64,000 bases of DNA from Plasmodium brasilianum (GCF_023973825.1 NC_090116.1:496001-560000); one strand, 5' to 3'; counted from the stretch's first letter, positions 12,063-25,444 are shown. The notes: generated by a model not told the origin, from the letters alone. A program made the numbers and translations.

Positions 12063-15000
12063 GTTATTAATTGTTCGTTATCCATACAGAGCAATATAAC
12101 AAACAACGTTCTATAGTTCTGAAATCCTATGCCTTGACCAGACCCATGCACAGAACAGGATTTCAAGCTCTTAGAGCATTTTCCAAAGGGTGCTGATACA
12201 TAAGGACTAGATGTATGACTTTCACCATAAAAGCCAGTTAATATTTTACCTTCTGAAGGGCATTCGAGGTCTAAATGTCCATCATTAAATTTCTTTGATT
12301 TGTTTACTGCACTATGAAAATCGTCCTTTGCAACAAGGGTTAATGTATTTATGCCAGACCATATTGTCCCATCTAAGCAAACTAGGTACATGTAGCTCTT
12401 ATCATTTTCCTTGCTCATATTTAGAGAGCAGCTCTTCATTCCTAAAAAGGGAATATTAAGTGTGAAAGTGGATGGATGAGAAGAAATATATACAGATGAG
12501 TAGATTAATAGATAGAAGGGTAAAAATATAGGTATATAAATAAATAATACATGCATATTGATGTGAGGAAAAGCAAATGAAAAACAAAACACGCCTGCGT
12601 AAGGAAGTTCATGCGATTATACATTCAAATATGCAAAATGAATACTCATATATATATATATATATATACATGCACGTATACATATGCATGTACATAAATA
12701 TATGCATGTACGTATATGCCCATATAAGGGCAATACAAACCTGGTCTACATGGAGTAACGTAAGTCTTCTGAGCGGAATCATTTCTGCCCGAAGAAGCAG
12801 CAAATCCAAATCCAAATATGATCGTGTAGTCATTAGGGCATTTTACAGTATTAAAAGTTGAATCACTTACACTCACTACTTGATCAGAAAAGGGTAAAAC
12901 TTGAGAGCCACATTCCATATATAAATAAGATATATCATATTTGTTTGAGTTCCCTTGTTTTGATGTACAACTACTTAAACCGGATTCACATAATTCAATA
13001 TCATACCCTCTCAGCTTTCCAGTATTATTCCAGAAATTCTGTTTTAAAATATACCCAAATAAAACAATCATATCATGTGGGCATTCTGCACTGATAGGGG
13101 GTGGACCACTCTTCGTAACTGTTGAGGAAGTTATTAACTATAAACATGGAAAAAAAAATAGGTAATATTAAAGTGATATTGACAGTTAAGAAGGGTCGTA
13201 GCATTTGTCTTCCCGGTAAATGGGTAAGCATTGGTGTGCATGTTGTTATGTATGTATGTATGTATATATATGTGTACGTAAAACAATGCGCATGCATGTG
13301 TGTATATACGAAAGGGTACTCATGCATGTGTTAATTTGTTCATTACTATTTTTGTTATGTCTTTTTCATCCTTTTGCATTGTATCATGTGGCGAGAATCC
13401 ATACAACCTTGAATAGTATAGTAACGCTTTTTCGTAGTCCCTTTTCAACTCATCCGAATCAAATGTAAAGGATAATGGAAAAAGTTTTATACTTATAGGC
13501 ATAGGATTTTCAGAAACAGTTTTTGACCACTCAAATAAATTTTCTTCTTTCGTTACATCTTTAATTGGATTTCCTCCTATAACAACCATTTGTTCACTCA
13601 TTTCATAAGATTCATCATTATTACTTGAAGAGCTGTCAGAACTAACATTTGTTGAACCCCCTGCGCTTCCAAATCCAAACTGAGCTTGAATTTCAGCTTT
13701 TACGCTTACTCCGTCTTTTTTCATTTTCTTCACAGATGAATTGGATACGTTTATTATTTTTGTTATCTTACCCCCTATATTTTTAAAAAAGGTAAGAATT
13801 ACATAAATTGGGCGTCCCGCGTTGTGTTCGCATGGTTAGATGGGTGCACATATAAACATATATATATATATATATATATACATGCGTACATGTGTACATA
13901 CATATATAAGTATGTACATGCGTGCATCTATGTATATATGCGTACACATGTGTGGGTATTCGCATACACATAAAGGAAGAAAAGACTCAGGAAATTTAGC
14001 CTCTTTTGGCGGGCCTTTTAAAACGACAAAAATAATTTCTCTTTCCTTTTCTTCTCTCTTTTTTTTTTTTCCTTTAGCTACCTAATTGAGCTTCATAAAT
14101 TAGGTGTGTGCCATATGTTTTAAAGAATTGTATCCATGGAAATATATTTTTACACACATCTAATGTTTTGTTTTGTTCGTATACATCCGATCCGCATTCA
14201 GTGTCTTTTTCTAGTCCATTGAAATCCAGTGGAAGACCTTCCACTGCATTGATATATGCTTCAGTTTTCTCCCTAAAAAGGATTAAAGAAAAGTTTTTAT
14301 CTTTTATTACTCTTATCTAGTTGTGTCATGTTATATGCTGTCTTATTTATTTTTTTTTTTTTTTTCTGCTACTTAAATAGCTTTCTCAAGAACGTTTAGC
14401 AAAACTTTAAGCTAAATCTGGCCCTTTTTTGAAAATAGAAATCAGTTCATACACACGTGCATATATATGTAAACGTATGTGTGTATGTACTTACATACAA
14501 CACACATGTACGCTTGCCTATATTACCAAGGAACATAAGGGGGTAGCCCAATGGTATACTTGATACAATTTGATTTTACGTAATAGGTTTTACTTGTTCT
14601 CTTTGAAACTTCGCTAAGAAACTTCTTATAACCAACTGATGCTGAAAAAGACGCAAAAGTCATATATCCCCCGGATGCACTTGCTTCTGATGATAAATTA
14701 CTGGTGTAGTCTGAAATACTGGAGCATTCCTTAATCTATGAAATGTGCATAAATGTTTAGAAGTAAATATGGTACTCGTCTGAATACAAATCCATATGTA
14801 TGCATATATATAGCAATTGTACAGCATGTATACAATATGTATGTATATATACATGTATTACTCATTTTTTAAAACCACATGATATTATGTTCGAGGACAT
14901 ACCATTTCCGCTCTACTGCATGCATTTTCTTTTCTTATCCATCCATTTAATGGCTGTAGGGTGTTTAAATCATTTGCTACTCCTCTATTACTCAGTTCCC

Positions 15001-16310
15001 AGTTTAATAAATATATTTGCGCCCTATACCCAGGGTCCGTTAAGGAGTCTGGCTCACCTAATGGATTTCCAAAAAGCAAATCATAACCTATACCTACAAA
15101 ATATAGTCCTGGAAACACATTCATCTTATCTTTCACTATACCTTTATTGTTTAATATATTACCTTCATTTTTATTATCTTCTTTATTATCATCTTCATCA
15201 TCGTTATTGTTGTCATTATCTGTATACTTGTGGAATATATTATCTTTTCTTTTTAATTTTCTTTCAGTTTCACTTTTGTTTTCATCATTAAATTTATATC
15301 TTTTAAAATTTTCCTCAGCTTTTTTTTTATTTTCATTTATATGTTCTTCATTTTTTTCAATTTTAAAATGTTTTTTTATTCCTTTATCCTCTGCAAGAAA
15401 AAATGTTAAAAAGGAAAATTAAACACTTTCTATTGTATACATGACACGTATGTCTTTTTTTTTTTTTTTTTTTTTAAATAATTACGAACAATTATGAACA
15501 ATTACGAATAATTAAGTATTTTTCTTATTTTTCATTTTTACCATTATTTAAATCCTGATTATTCATGTTACTTAAATAGCCATTTTCATTTTCATCTTGG
15601 TTATCATCATTCTCTTCCTCTTCACTATCACTTAAATATGCTTCATCCGATGAGGAATCCCCTATAATAGGATTTAAAAACATTCATATAAATATATATC
15701 AACAAAAAAAAAAAAAAAAAATTTTATGTGGAAAACTTTACACACAGTAGATAGCATATGTTTATATTACATATATAGTCAGTTTCTCTCACGGGCACAC
15801 GAATATATGCCAGTGTACACATGTAAACACATTTATGTGCACATATACAACCCTGTACATATATATATTCCCATGTGGAATTATCCGTATATATAATGAA
15901 AGCAAAATAAAAAACCACAAGGGCTAATGTAGCCCATTCCATTTTATATATATTCACATTTTAAAGCTAAAAAAAAAAAAAAAAAAAAAAAATTATGACC
16001 AGTGCATAACATTACCTGCAGACGTAGACACTTCATCATCTTCATATAAGTCAACTAAATCTTCATCTTCTTTTCCCATATTTTTTTTTTGATTAACAAA
16101 TGAAATATCATTTGTATTATTACATGATACTGCATTACATAAAATACTTGCATGTTTTTCTATATTCCTTAATTTCCCATTTTCATTAAATGCAATTTTT
16201 TCATTCCCCTTATAATTGTGATATTTACTCCTTGTAATGCGAGTACTTTTAACGTAACCTCGGTGACATATGTATAATATAATAAACAACAATGAGACGT
16301 GTTTTTTCAT
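12047..16310 (-). CDS. PLP1: Perforin-like protein 1 (PLP1/SPECT2), MACPF domain, eight exons
   Basis: PLP1 is a secreted membrane-attack-complex/perforin protein used by sporozoites for cell traversal and also linked to parasite egress. My exon model in order of translation is 16310-16016, 15661-15542, 15390-14903, 14735-14527, 14272-14082, 13774-13347, 13137-12741 and 12441-12047. All junctions are GT..AG with consistent phase, and the model gives 840 residues, close to the family length. The first ATG at 16310 is followed directly by a signal-peptide core (LLFIILYIC). Exons 1 to early 3 encode an acidic, low-complexity region. The MACPF domain spans exons 3-6, with the signature YGTHLI at about residues 424-429 and a glycine-rich GFGSAGG segment in exon 6. 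Exons 7-8 hold the Cys-rich apicomplexan C-terminal beta domain with repeated ECP/KCP...GFG motifs. Intron 2 contains a short ATTACGAACA-type repeat. Confidence 0.93.
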
Positions 16311-18628
16311 ATTTCTCAGCTTTATTTGTTTAAACACATATGTATGAAAATATATACATTTTATCTTCTTTTTTTTTTTTTTTTCCTGTCTTTTATTCAA
16401 TCTTGTTTTAAAAAAATCAAAATATATCTTGTACAATATAGTATATACTAAGGTGCAACAAATTAAGTACAGCTCTAATATAAAATTTAAATTATATATA
16501 AATAAGCTGCCAAATATTAAGAGCTGAAGAGAGGGGGGAAAAAAAAAAAGAAAAAAAAAAGATATACTAACTGAGAAGCTTAAAAATAAAAATTGTTCAT
16601 AATATTGGTAAGAACATATTTTAAATATTAAGCATGCTAAAAATATTTTTTTACTTTTTTTTAAACTACAGCAAATTATATATCAATATAAGTAATTAGA
16701 GCACGCTTGAATAACAGATTAAATCTATTTTCTTTTTTGACAGTTATTAATGGATAATCTTCTACTCATTTTAATGAAAAATAAATAGTGTAAAAATATA
16801 TGAATCTGTCTTTTTTATTTTATATTATTTTTTTTTTTTTTCCTTTTAATAATTAACACATTTTAATAAAATACATGTCGAAATTGAAAAGATGTAAAAA
16901 ATTAGAGAAATTCCAAAATTCCTTTTTTCGTTATATTCTCTATAAAGTAACATTAACGTAAAAACATCAAAAAAAGACAAAATAAGTAAAATAAACAAAG
17001 CAGATAAAATAAAGTTAACAAAGCACACAACATTAACACAATTAAAACATATACATTTTAATATTTTAAAAACATTTTTTTAACAACACAGTATAGCTTG
17101 AAAAAATAACAAATCTGCGAAAACATGAAACAAACACAAGAAAACAAATTAATACTCTCATCAAATCAAATTAATGTAAATCAAGAACCCAAAAAAAAAA
17201 AAAAAAATTGCATGCATGTGACATTTTTAAAGAAAATAAGTTATGACATTGTTTTTTGAGAGCTTTGACTGATCAGTTTCTGATATGTGTTGTATAAAAT
17301 ACATCAAAACTTTGAGATGTATCAAACATGAATTTCACTTTTTTTTTTTTCTCATTAACAATATACACATATAAGAGTTTTGTATATTAATGAATTCTTA
17401 AAGTTTTTCCTCCAAACATATGGGGAGCAGTAAAACACTCGTCACTCTATTAAAGTTGTAAAGCATTTCTGCCTTATAAATATTTAAACCATGCAAATAA
17501 ATAAATATGAAAGAATATATATATATATATATAAATTTATATATGTAAATATGTAAAAATTTATACATGCAAATATACAAGTTTGTGAATGTGCTCATGT
17601 TAGTAATATTTTCTAAATCTCCTTATATTTTATACTTTCCTTTTTTACTTTGTATGTTTATATGAGTAACATTTTTGAGACAATTTTTTTTTATTTTAAT
17701 ATATCTTATAGATAAGGAAAAAGACAAAATAAAGGAAAAGTATATGTTCATATTTCCCCTTCCTCCATTTTTTGGGGATTTTCAAGAAAATTTTTGGTTT
17801 TTTAGGAAGCAACGATTTTTTTATAAAAAAAAAAAAAAGCGGTGAAATCCACTTGTCTTTTTATTTATAAAAAAAATTAAAAAATATTACATTCTTAAAT
17901 ATTTTAATAAAATAAAATATGGTATATGATCATTTAGAGTTTCCATGTTCCCATATACGCATGTATGTATGCACATACACCTGAATAATTACGCGCATGC
18001 ATACCTACACCCATGAATACCTGCAAGTATACGCATGTGTTACATTTTAAACTTTTCACAAGCGCTCAAATCCAGCAGTTTTATTAGTACCGTTTAAAAA
18101 ATTGAGATAGTTTTTTTTTTAATTATTTTAAAAAATTAAGTTTCTACTTTAAAGCCTTTCAGATTTTGATTCTATATACAAAATAATAAATAATGAAACA
18201 GTTAAACTTTTACCTACAGGAATATTTGCACAATTTTAAAACATAACTAGTAACCTTTGCATAATTTAATAATTACATAAAGAAGAAAATAGAAAAAAAA
18301 AAATTTATTTTGTTCTACAAAAATGCATGCAATTAGCACATTAATTATTAGAGGCATTTACGTAATATTAATGTGTTTCGTATGATTTTTTCTCCTTTTT
18401 AACGTAGCGTGGTTTTGAAAGCTTGTTCGGTATGTAACAGATGTATATATCATCCTTCGTAAGAGCATTTTTCATGCATATTCATTTTCTCATGTGTGTA
18501 ACTTTTCAATACGATCAAAAGCATTATTCCTAATTAAGTGTTATATCATTATACCGTTTAAGGAATCCATGTGTATAGTTTTTTTTTTTTTTAATTATCA
18601 GTGTAACATTTTATTCATCATTTTGATA
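16311..18628. other. Intergenic region upstream of PLP1
   Basis: These 2.3 kb separate the PLP1 start from the stop codon of the next minus-strand gene. They should contain the PLP1 promoter. Only A/T runs and ordinary AT-rich sequence are visible, and I see no supported gene. Confidence 0.55.
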
Positions 18629-19618
18629 TTAATAATATCCATATTCATCCTCATATTCGTCTTCATATTCGTCGTTATAGTCATCGTCGTACTCATCATT
18701 ATCCTCGTCATAGTTATCGTCATACATGTATCTGTTTTCATTTTTATATGGTCCACCTTTCTTAACCTGAGCAGATGATATATATGCACTTTTTCTTTCT
18801 TCGTAAGTAGGCAGTTTAGAATTTTCATCACCTAAAAATTGGGGGGGAGAAGGACTTGGAGATCCCTTAAACAAAGAAGAAATAGCTGATATAGCACCTG
18901 GAATAGAGGTAGCCAAACTTATTATACTTCCAATTATTCCAATAAATTGTGTAAAAACTTGTGGATGTCTTTTTTGGTATAAATTTATCGAGTTCGAATC
19001 TCTGTATATACCGTTACTACTATTGTTATTATTATTATTACTATTATTATTCCCTTCTTGTTTATCATTTTTTATCTTTATTTGCAAATTTTTTTTTTTC
19101 ATATTTAGTTCATTGTCTACTAAGAGAGACATGACATTCTCATCATTTTCTTCCTCAATATTTATATTAAACACAAATTTCGTTAACACATAACTTGTAG
19201 TTGAATAACTAGTTTCTAATGAAAATGTTTTTCTCTCTTTATATATAACATCACTAAATGTACTAATTTCGTCCAATGGGTACAACTTGTTCATATTATT
19301 TTGTACATTTAATATATCTATTTCATGTTGTTCATTATGTATTCCTAATACTTTAGCTTTGTTCATATTTAAATCATCAAAAATAAAAATAGCTCTAATC
19401 TCAGTTGTTCCTTTTACCAAATAATATTTGTATGTTCTCAGTGAAGTACCCACTAACTTTTCATTTTTATCGACTAAGTTTGATTCATTAATAACAAATT
19501 TAGCACTATTTCTGAATTCAATTCTTTTGTCTCTTAGTACCTCATTTGTCGAAATGCCGCATACATGCGCTACTTTAATAAATAAAATAGACAAAAATAA
19601 AAGGCTGAATATGTTCAT
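18629..19618 (-). CDS. Secreted protein of unknown function with acidic Tyr-rich tail
   Basis: I do not recognise a family for this single-exon 329-residue protein. A clear signal peptide occupies residues 1-21 (FSLLFLSILFIKVAHVCG). Residues 22-180 look folded and beta-rich (YKYYLVKG, IRAIFIFDDLN, YVLTKFVFNI). An Asn/Ser linker lies at about 189-202. Residues 221-250 form a Gly/Ser/Ala/Ile-rich hydrophobic stretch (FIGIIGSIISLATSIPGAIS) that could be a transmembrane or membrane-active helix, followed by SPSPSPP. The tail, at 296-329, is made of Asp/Glu/Tyr repeats (DDNYDEDNDEYDDD). It lies directly upstream of PLP1 on the same strand, so a role in invasive stages is plausible by neighbourhood only. 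The gene looks real because it is a long, non-repetitive frame with a signal peptide. Confidence 0.85.
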   Translation of the reverse strand: MNIFSLLFLSILFIKVAHVCGISTNEVLRDKRIEFRNSAKFVINESNLVDKNEKLVGTSLRTYKYYLVKGTTEIRAIFIFDDLNMNKAKVLGIHNEQHEIDILNVQNNMNKLYPLDEISTFSDVIYKERKTFSLETSYSTTSYVLTKFVFNINIEEENDENVMSLLVDNELNMKKKNLQIKIKNDKQEGNNNSNNNNNNSSNGIYRDSNSINLYQKRHPQVFTQFIGIIGSIISLATSIPGAISAISSLFKGSPSPSPPQFLGDENSKLPTYEERKSAYISSAQVKKGGPYKNENRYMYDDNYDEDNDEYDDDYNDEYEDEYEDEYGYY

Positions 19619-21785
19619 TTTTTAAAAATATTTTTACACTGTAGCCACACACATATATGCATACTGTATAGACGAACTTAACTATGTATGTGCTTTGGTT
19701 TAATTTGATTCAATTTTATTTTGTTTAATTTTATTTCGATTAATTTTATTTCGATTAATTTTATTTCGATTAATTTTATTTCGATTAATTTTATTTTGAT
19801 AAATTTTATTTTGTTTAATTTTTATTTTGATTAATTTTATTTTGTTTTAGTTTTATTTTATTTAGTTTTTATTGAATAATTCTCAAAATAAATTTAAAAG
19901 CAATTTTTAAAAAGTTAATGTTTTAAAAGGTTACGAATTCAGTAGAAACGTAAATTAAGGAAAAATATTTAAAAATTTGACAATCAAGTAATTTTTAAAA
20001 AAAAATTTTATTCTCCACGTAAAAGTAAAAAGTAGCTAGCCAAATTATTTATTTATTTTTTTTTTTTTTGACAAATATTTTACAAATTAAACACATTCGT
20101 ATGTACAAGCAATAAAGTTTTATTATTTTATAAATATTAGTTAAATGTAAAAAAAGAACTACAGATTTTAGCTGGACAAAAGTAGGCAACAACAGTTGTA
20201 CTACTTTAATTTCCACTTGGCTAGATATAAAAAAAATATATCTATACATATGTATATATACATATACATGTACATACATTTTTATGTGTTTAATTTGTAA
20301 ATTTTGATGAAATAAAACATTGCCATTTATATACCTACATTATATATTCATAAAAAATAACAACTATAAGGGAATATTCAAGAACGATACGAAATGTTGT
20401 AGAAGTACATAGTACAACACAACTGTTGAAGTTTTAGCAATAACAATGCAAAATGAGAAGGTACTAAAATATATTTCCTTTTTTTATCTTCATAAAAAAA
20501 TATAAAAATAAGAATAATATACTTTGGTAGTAACCTCTTTTTTTGAATAAAAAATTACATGTTAAATTAAGCCTCGAATTAAGCATTTACTATAATTCAT
20601 AGGCATATGAATGTACTCATATTCCTCTAATTAAATTTATGATGGTAAAAAATTAACAATTAATAAGCTTATATCGATTTCCTTTAAAATGCTATAAAAA
20701 AAGAAAAATAACTGTTATTCAGGAGAAATAAAAAAAAAAAAAAAAAAAAAAAGCAGGAATGAAAGAAAAATATGGTATATATATATACCAATGTGTAACC
20801 AAATACAATTTCTCCATATGTTCATGTTAAACTTGAGTATATAACGTTATAATTTTCAAACTGCTTCATTAATAGTTCACAAATTTCGATTGTAACCTAC
20901 ATATGGACAATAAATAATAAGTAACTATGCATGAGAATACTTAAATATTTATACATTTAAATACTTGTACTTATATATGATGTGTGTATAATTAAATGTT
21001 CACATAATTATACAATCTGGCCTCATGCAAAAAAAAAAAAAAAAAAATATTCTAAATATGTAAGAATAAAATATTTTATGTTATATGTTATATGTTTAAT
21101 AAAAAAAAAAAAAAAAAACAAACAAAAGAAAGGAATTTAAAAAATATCTTTGTGTATGCGCTTAAAATAAATTTTCTTCCAGATGTTCAAAGAAAAAAAA
21201 AATATAGAGTTCGTACATTACAAATAAATAATTACATACTATTTTAAAGTAATGAGAAAATGAAACAGTAACTATGAAGCAAAACAATTAGTTCCATTCA
21301 AATCAGTAATGAAAAAATATATGTATAGAGAAATAGTAAAACAGCTAAAGTATAACAATCAATCCCAATCAAATTGGAATAAAAAAATATATCAAAGTTT
21401 TGCTAGTTTTATTAAGCCAATAAAATATGAATTTAAGTAGAAAAAGGTAAAAAAGATAAAAAAAAAATTCACTAATACTTCAGCTATTTCAAAAATGTAA
21501 TAAAATTATCCCTTTGAAGCCTACCTAATGAAACAAATGCAAAAAGGAATTTTTTTTTTTTTTTTTTTTGATGTTAGCAAAGGATAAATGAAAACCGTTG
21601 TGAAAAAAAATGGTGTGAAATATAATTATCATATAGAAACGCCAAGAAGTAATAAAAAGAAAAGACCAAAAAATAAGAGAATACACACATATATATATAT
21701 GTACACATATAAATGTGCAAGTATGTATATATTTAGAAGCCCCTGTAAGCGCAAATTTAGGAAAATGTAACTCGAAATAACTATA
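19619..21785. other. Divergent intergenic region before the Kae1-type gene
   Basis: These 2.2 kb separate divergent start codons and so probably hold two promoters. A 16-base tandem repeat lies near the left end, and A-runs occur at about 20730-20752, 21030-21047 and 21101-21118. An open frame at 21588-21770, upstream of the Kae1-type start, is closed by a stop before that start and shows no family similarity. Confidence 0.55.
19713..19866. repeat. 16-base tandem repeat (TTATTTCGATTAATTT)
   Basis: About nine imperfect copies lie 95-250 bases upstream of the start codon of the secreted-protein gene. Central copies contain a CpG (TTTCGATTAA), while edge copies have TTTTGATTAA or TTTTGTTTAA. 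Confidence 0.85.
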
Positions 21786-24656
21786 ATGAAAAATGCTGTC
21801 AAAAACATTGCTTTGTGTTTATTCATCTTTTTGAATCTTTTCCCGTGTTCATACAATTCGTACAAGATTGATAATATAAGAATTAAAAACCCACAATTCA
21901 GCGATGTTTTGGAAAGGACAGTGAAAAAAATTAATAAATACATTGAAGATAACAATGATAATTATGATATATGTAAATACAAAAAAATTCCGAGGATTTT
22001 AATAGAAAGGAATAAACTGAAAGATAATAAAAAAACAAAATATATAGTTGGTATAGAAAACACTTGTGATGATACTTGTATTTGTATAATTGATTCTAAC
22101 CTTAACATAATTAAAAATATTATCATTTCCCATTTCAAAGTTGTTCATAAGTACGAAGGTGTGTATCCATTTTTCATTAGCTCAATTAATAACCTGTTCT
22201 TAAAGCCCTATGTGCAGAAGGCTTTGGAGGGAATTGGTAAAAATTTGACTAAAAAATGAAATAAGCGCGAACACTTTTTTAACGACCACTGGAAATATAA
22301 AATTAAACGAAGTTATATAGCTCAGTTGTAGTGTTCATAAATGAATATATATCTGCATGTGTGTATATATGTATATATATGTACCAACACGCATGTGCAA
22401 TAAGTTTTCCCATTTTTCTTCCTACAGATACGAAGAAAATTCACTGCTTTGGTTTGAGCGTGTGTCCAGGTATAGCAAAAAATATGGACGTAGCAAAAAA
22501 TTATATAGGGGAGATACAAAATAAAATGGATAATATAAAAATAAGCTCCGTAAATCATATATTTGCACACATCCTTTCACCATTATTTCTAAATTTTTAT
22601 GACGATAAAAAAACGTTCACAAATAATAGCGAGTACAGAAAGGAATATATAAATAGTTGCATAAATCAAAGCCTTATTAATTGGAATGTCCAAGATACTA
22701 TAAAAAAGGATAAGGAGCAAATGGACAAAGTAAAAGGTATTCTACAAGTTTTAAACAGTAATAATGTAACTAGACAGAAGTTGAAAGTTTTGAGCGCGGA
22801 AGAATTTTTGAATTATGGATCTTATGTTATAAAAAAGGAGGACGAAAAGGAAGAAGTTGAAGATGAGGATGCACGAGTAGACATAGGAGAAGACAGGAAG
22901 AACATAAGCGAAATAAAGACCAATGACAATTTAAAGAACGTGCAAAGAGGGGGGTACTTAACAGATGGATATGTTTGTATTTTAGTTTCAGGGGGTAGCA
23001 CGCAAGTGTACATGATTCGAAAAAATAAAAAAAATGATATTAACGTCAGCAAAATATCACAAACAGTTGATATATCTATAGGAGATATAATTGATAAAAT
23101 TGCAAGATATCTTCAACTACCTGTGGGTTTAGGGGGAGGTCCCTTTCTTGAAAAGAAATCAGAAGAATTTATTTCAAAATTAAAAAAACAAAAAATTAAT
23201 GAAGAAGCTTGTAAAGATCCTTTTCAGCCTTTTCCTTTACCGTTCTCTTCTAACAACATAGTTGATTTTTCGTAAGACCATCTGTATGTTTCGATCCCTA
23301 TCCTTTCTGTTTTTACATGCGTCTTTTTTTTTTTTTCTTTTTTTTTTTTTTTTGTGTCCGTTTATGAGTGCTTCCTTATTTCCCTCCTTCTTTTCTTTAC
23401 AATGATATACTCATACTATGTGTAACCAGATTCAAGACAGGAAATGTTTTTCCATTCTATTTTGATATCCAGCTTTTCAGGCATTTTTAACCACATGAAA
23501 AAAATTATAATCGAGCTAAAAAAAGAAGAATCATTTGAAAAAGAAAAAGACAGATATGCATATTTCTGCCAGAAAAACATATTTAAGCATTTATTGAAAC
23601 AGATTAATAAAATAATGTATTTTTGTGAGCTTCATTTTAATATAAAAAACTTATGCATAGTAGGTGGGGTAGGATGTAACAATTTTTTGTTTGAAAGTTT
23701 AAAAAATATGGCTTTAAGTAGAAGTAAAACCGAAAATCAGATAAAAGAATATAGAAAATTGAAAAAAAGATTAAAAAAAAAGGTAAACAAAATTGAAGAC
23801 ATAAATTATTTGAATTCAAAAATGTCAAAAAATATAATACGTAATGAAAATGCGATAAGCTCATCTGAAGCTTGGGATATTTATTTAAAATATCTCTTAA
23901 AAAAAAAAACAAAGGACAGTATTTTATCATCCTTAAAATTATTAAATTTTGAAGAATTTTCGGAGCTAAAGGAAAAAGGGTATTTTCTTTTTGAAAGGGA
24001 TATTTTCATAACTCCAAATTCATGTAATATTCTTTTTCCATTTGATATATATTTTTGATGTTCTTTACTCTAAAGTTTTTAAAATGTTTAAGCGATTTTT
24101 TATTTTTTACTTTTTTTATTTTTTTACCTTATTTCGCCTTTTTTTTTTTTTTTCTCTTCTCTATTTTTCTAATTTTTTTTTTTTTTTAATTTTTATTTTT
24201 ACTTAATCAATTTCTTCGTTATACTTTGCAGCCTCGTGGAGTGTGTACAAGACCCCCACAAATCTTAGCAGAGACAATGCAGCTATGATTTGTTTTAGCA
24301 CCTTTCTGAATCTGCATAATAACGTGTAACTACATATATGCACGTGTACTTGAGTGAAGAATGATCTGTATGTATTGATGTGTATGAGTTAATATGTTTG
24401 TGTATATATATATATATACATACATATATAGATATGTGCGTGCGTAAGTACCTGTGCATATGTAAGGAATAATCAACCACAACTACACATAATGAGCAAT
24501 GACTTTCTTTTTTTTTATAGCAATATTCATGAAGACCCATCTGAAATTAAAATTAAGTCAACAGTGAAAACAAAGCTGGAAAATAATTTCCTTCTCTTTT
24601 CGGATATCATTGTTTTTGATGTATTTTTGGAGTATCTTAATAATAAAAAAAATTAA
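21786..24656 (+). CDS. KAE1api: Organellar tRNA N6-adenosine threonylcarbamoyltransferase (Kae1/TsaD family), five exons
   Basis: This family transfers the threonylcarbamoyl group to A37 of ANN-decoding tRNAs. Plasmodium has a cytosolic form and an apicoplast form. The exon model is 21786-22236, 22428-23271, 23473-24023, 24232-24325 and 24521-24656, with all phases consistent and 691 residues. Visible motifs are GIENTCDDT (residues 89-97), the metal-binding HIFAH (194-198), LVSGGSTQ (about 336-343), GGGPFLEKKSEEF, DFSFSGIF across the exon 2/3 junction, LCIVGGVGCNNFL, and DNAAMI with the metal Asp in exon 4. The N-terminus has a hydrophobic signal (IALCLFIFLNLFPC) followed by a Lys/Asn-rich stretch, which fits a bipartite apicoplast leader. 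The acidic/Lys-rich insertions between HIFAH and SGGST make it much longer than bacterial TsaD. The family is secure; the organelle is inferred. Confidence 0.88.
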
Positions 24657-25413
24657 CTCATTATTCTATTGCAGCTTGGGGTACGTTTATTATATTAATT
24701 TTCGGAATACATATTTTTTAGTGAAATGTAAATGAACATTTATGGATCCGAATCCTTTTGCATTTGTATGTCTATTTTCTTTTTTTGTCCTTTTTTTGGT
24801 ATTTTTAAATAGTAAAAGAACAGTACAAAAAATTTAACATATTAATTATGTAAAAATGCAATTATTAAAAGTGCGTGAATGAAGATCATTTGGAAAGGGT
24901 ACCTTTGCTTATTCCGCTTGAGCGATTAATACATTAATAGGTTAACAGTATAATGGCTCATTAAACGATTCAACATTTATATTTATGTATATCTGCAAAA
25001 ATAAGCAGAGGAGAAGACCTTAACATCACCTACTACGTGCTAAAAGGTTTAGAACTATAATTTATACATTATGTATACCCCTATATGTATGCATGTGTAA
25101 TGTGTGTGTATGCAAAAAATAGTGGGCCGTGCCAAATAAATCTTACTTTTTTAGATGTTAAAAAGGTATTTTAAAAGAAATAAAAGAGGGAACATGCGCG
25201 GAAGGGGATGAAGGAAAATTTAATTTTGACAAAACAACGACATTAATATATATTTCATTTTCCAAAGGTGGGAGTTAAAAATTGTCACAAAAAAGATAGT
25301 TTAATAGTTACTTATTTTTAACACATATATATATTATATAATTTTCTTGAATACGCAAAAAAAAAAAAAAGGGCAGAAAAGTTGGACAAAAAAAATATTA
25401 AAAATTAAATTAA

Positions 25414-25444
<31 letters not shown>

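Noticed and set aside
13140..13230. Possible extra PLP1 exon between exons 6 and 7
   Set aside because: A frame is open here, but there is no usable GT donor in phase. Direct joining of 13347 to 13137 preserves phase and family similarity.
21588..21770. 60-codon frame upstream of the Kae1-type gene as its first exon
   Set aside because: It is closed by a stop before 21786, is Lys/Tyr low complexity, and the ATG at 21786 already begins with a plausible signal peptide.
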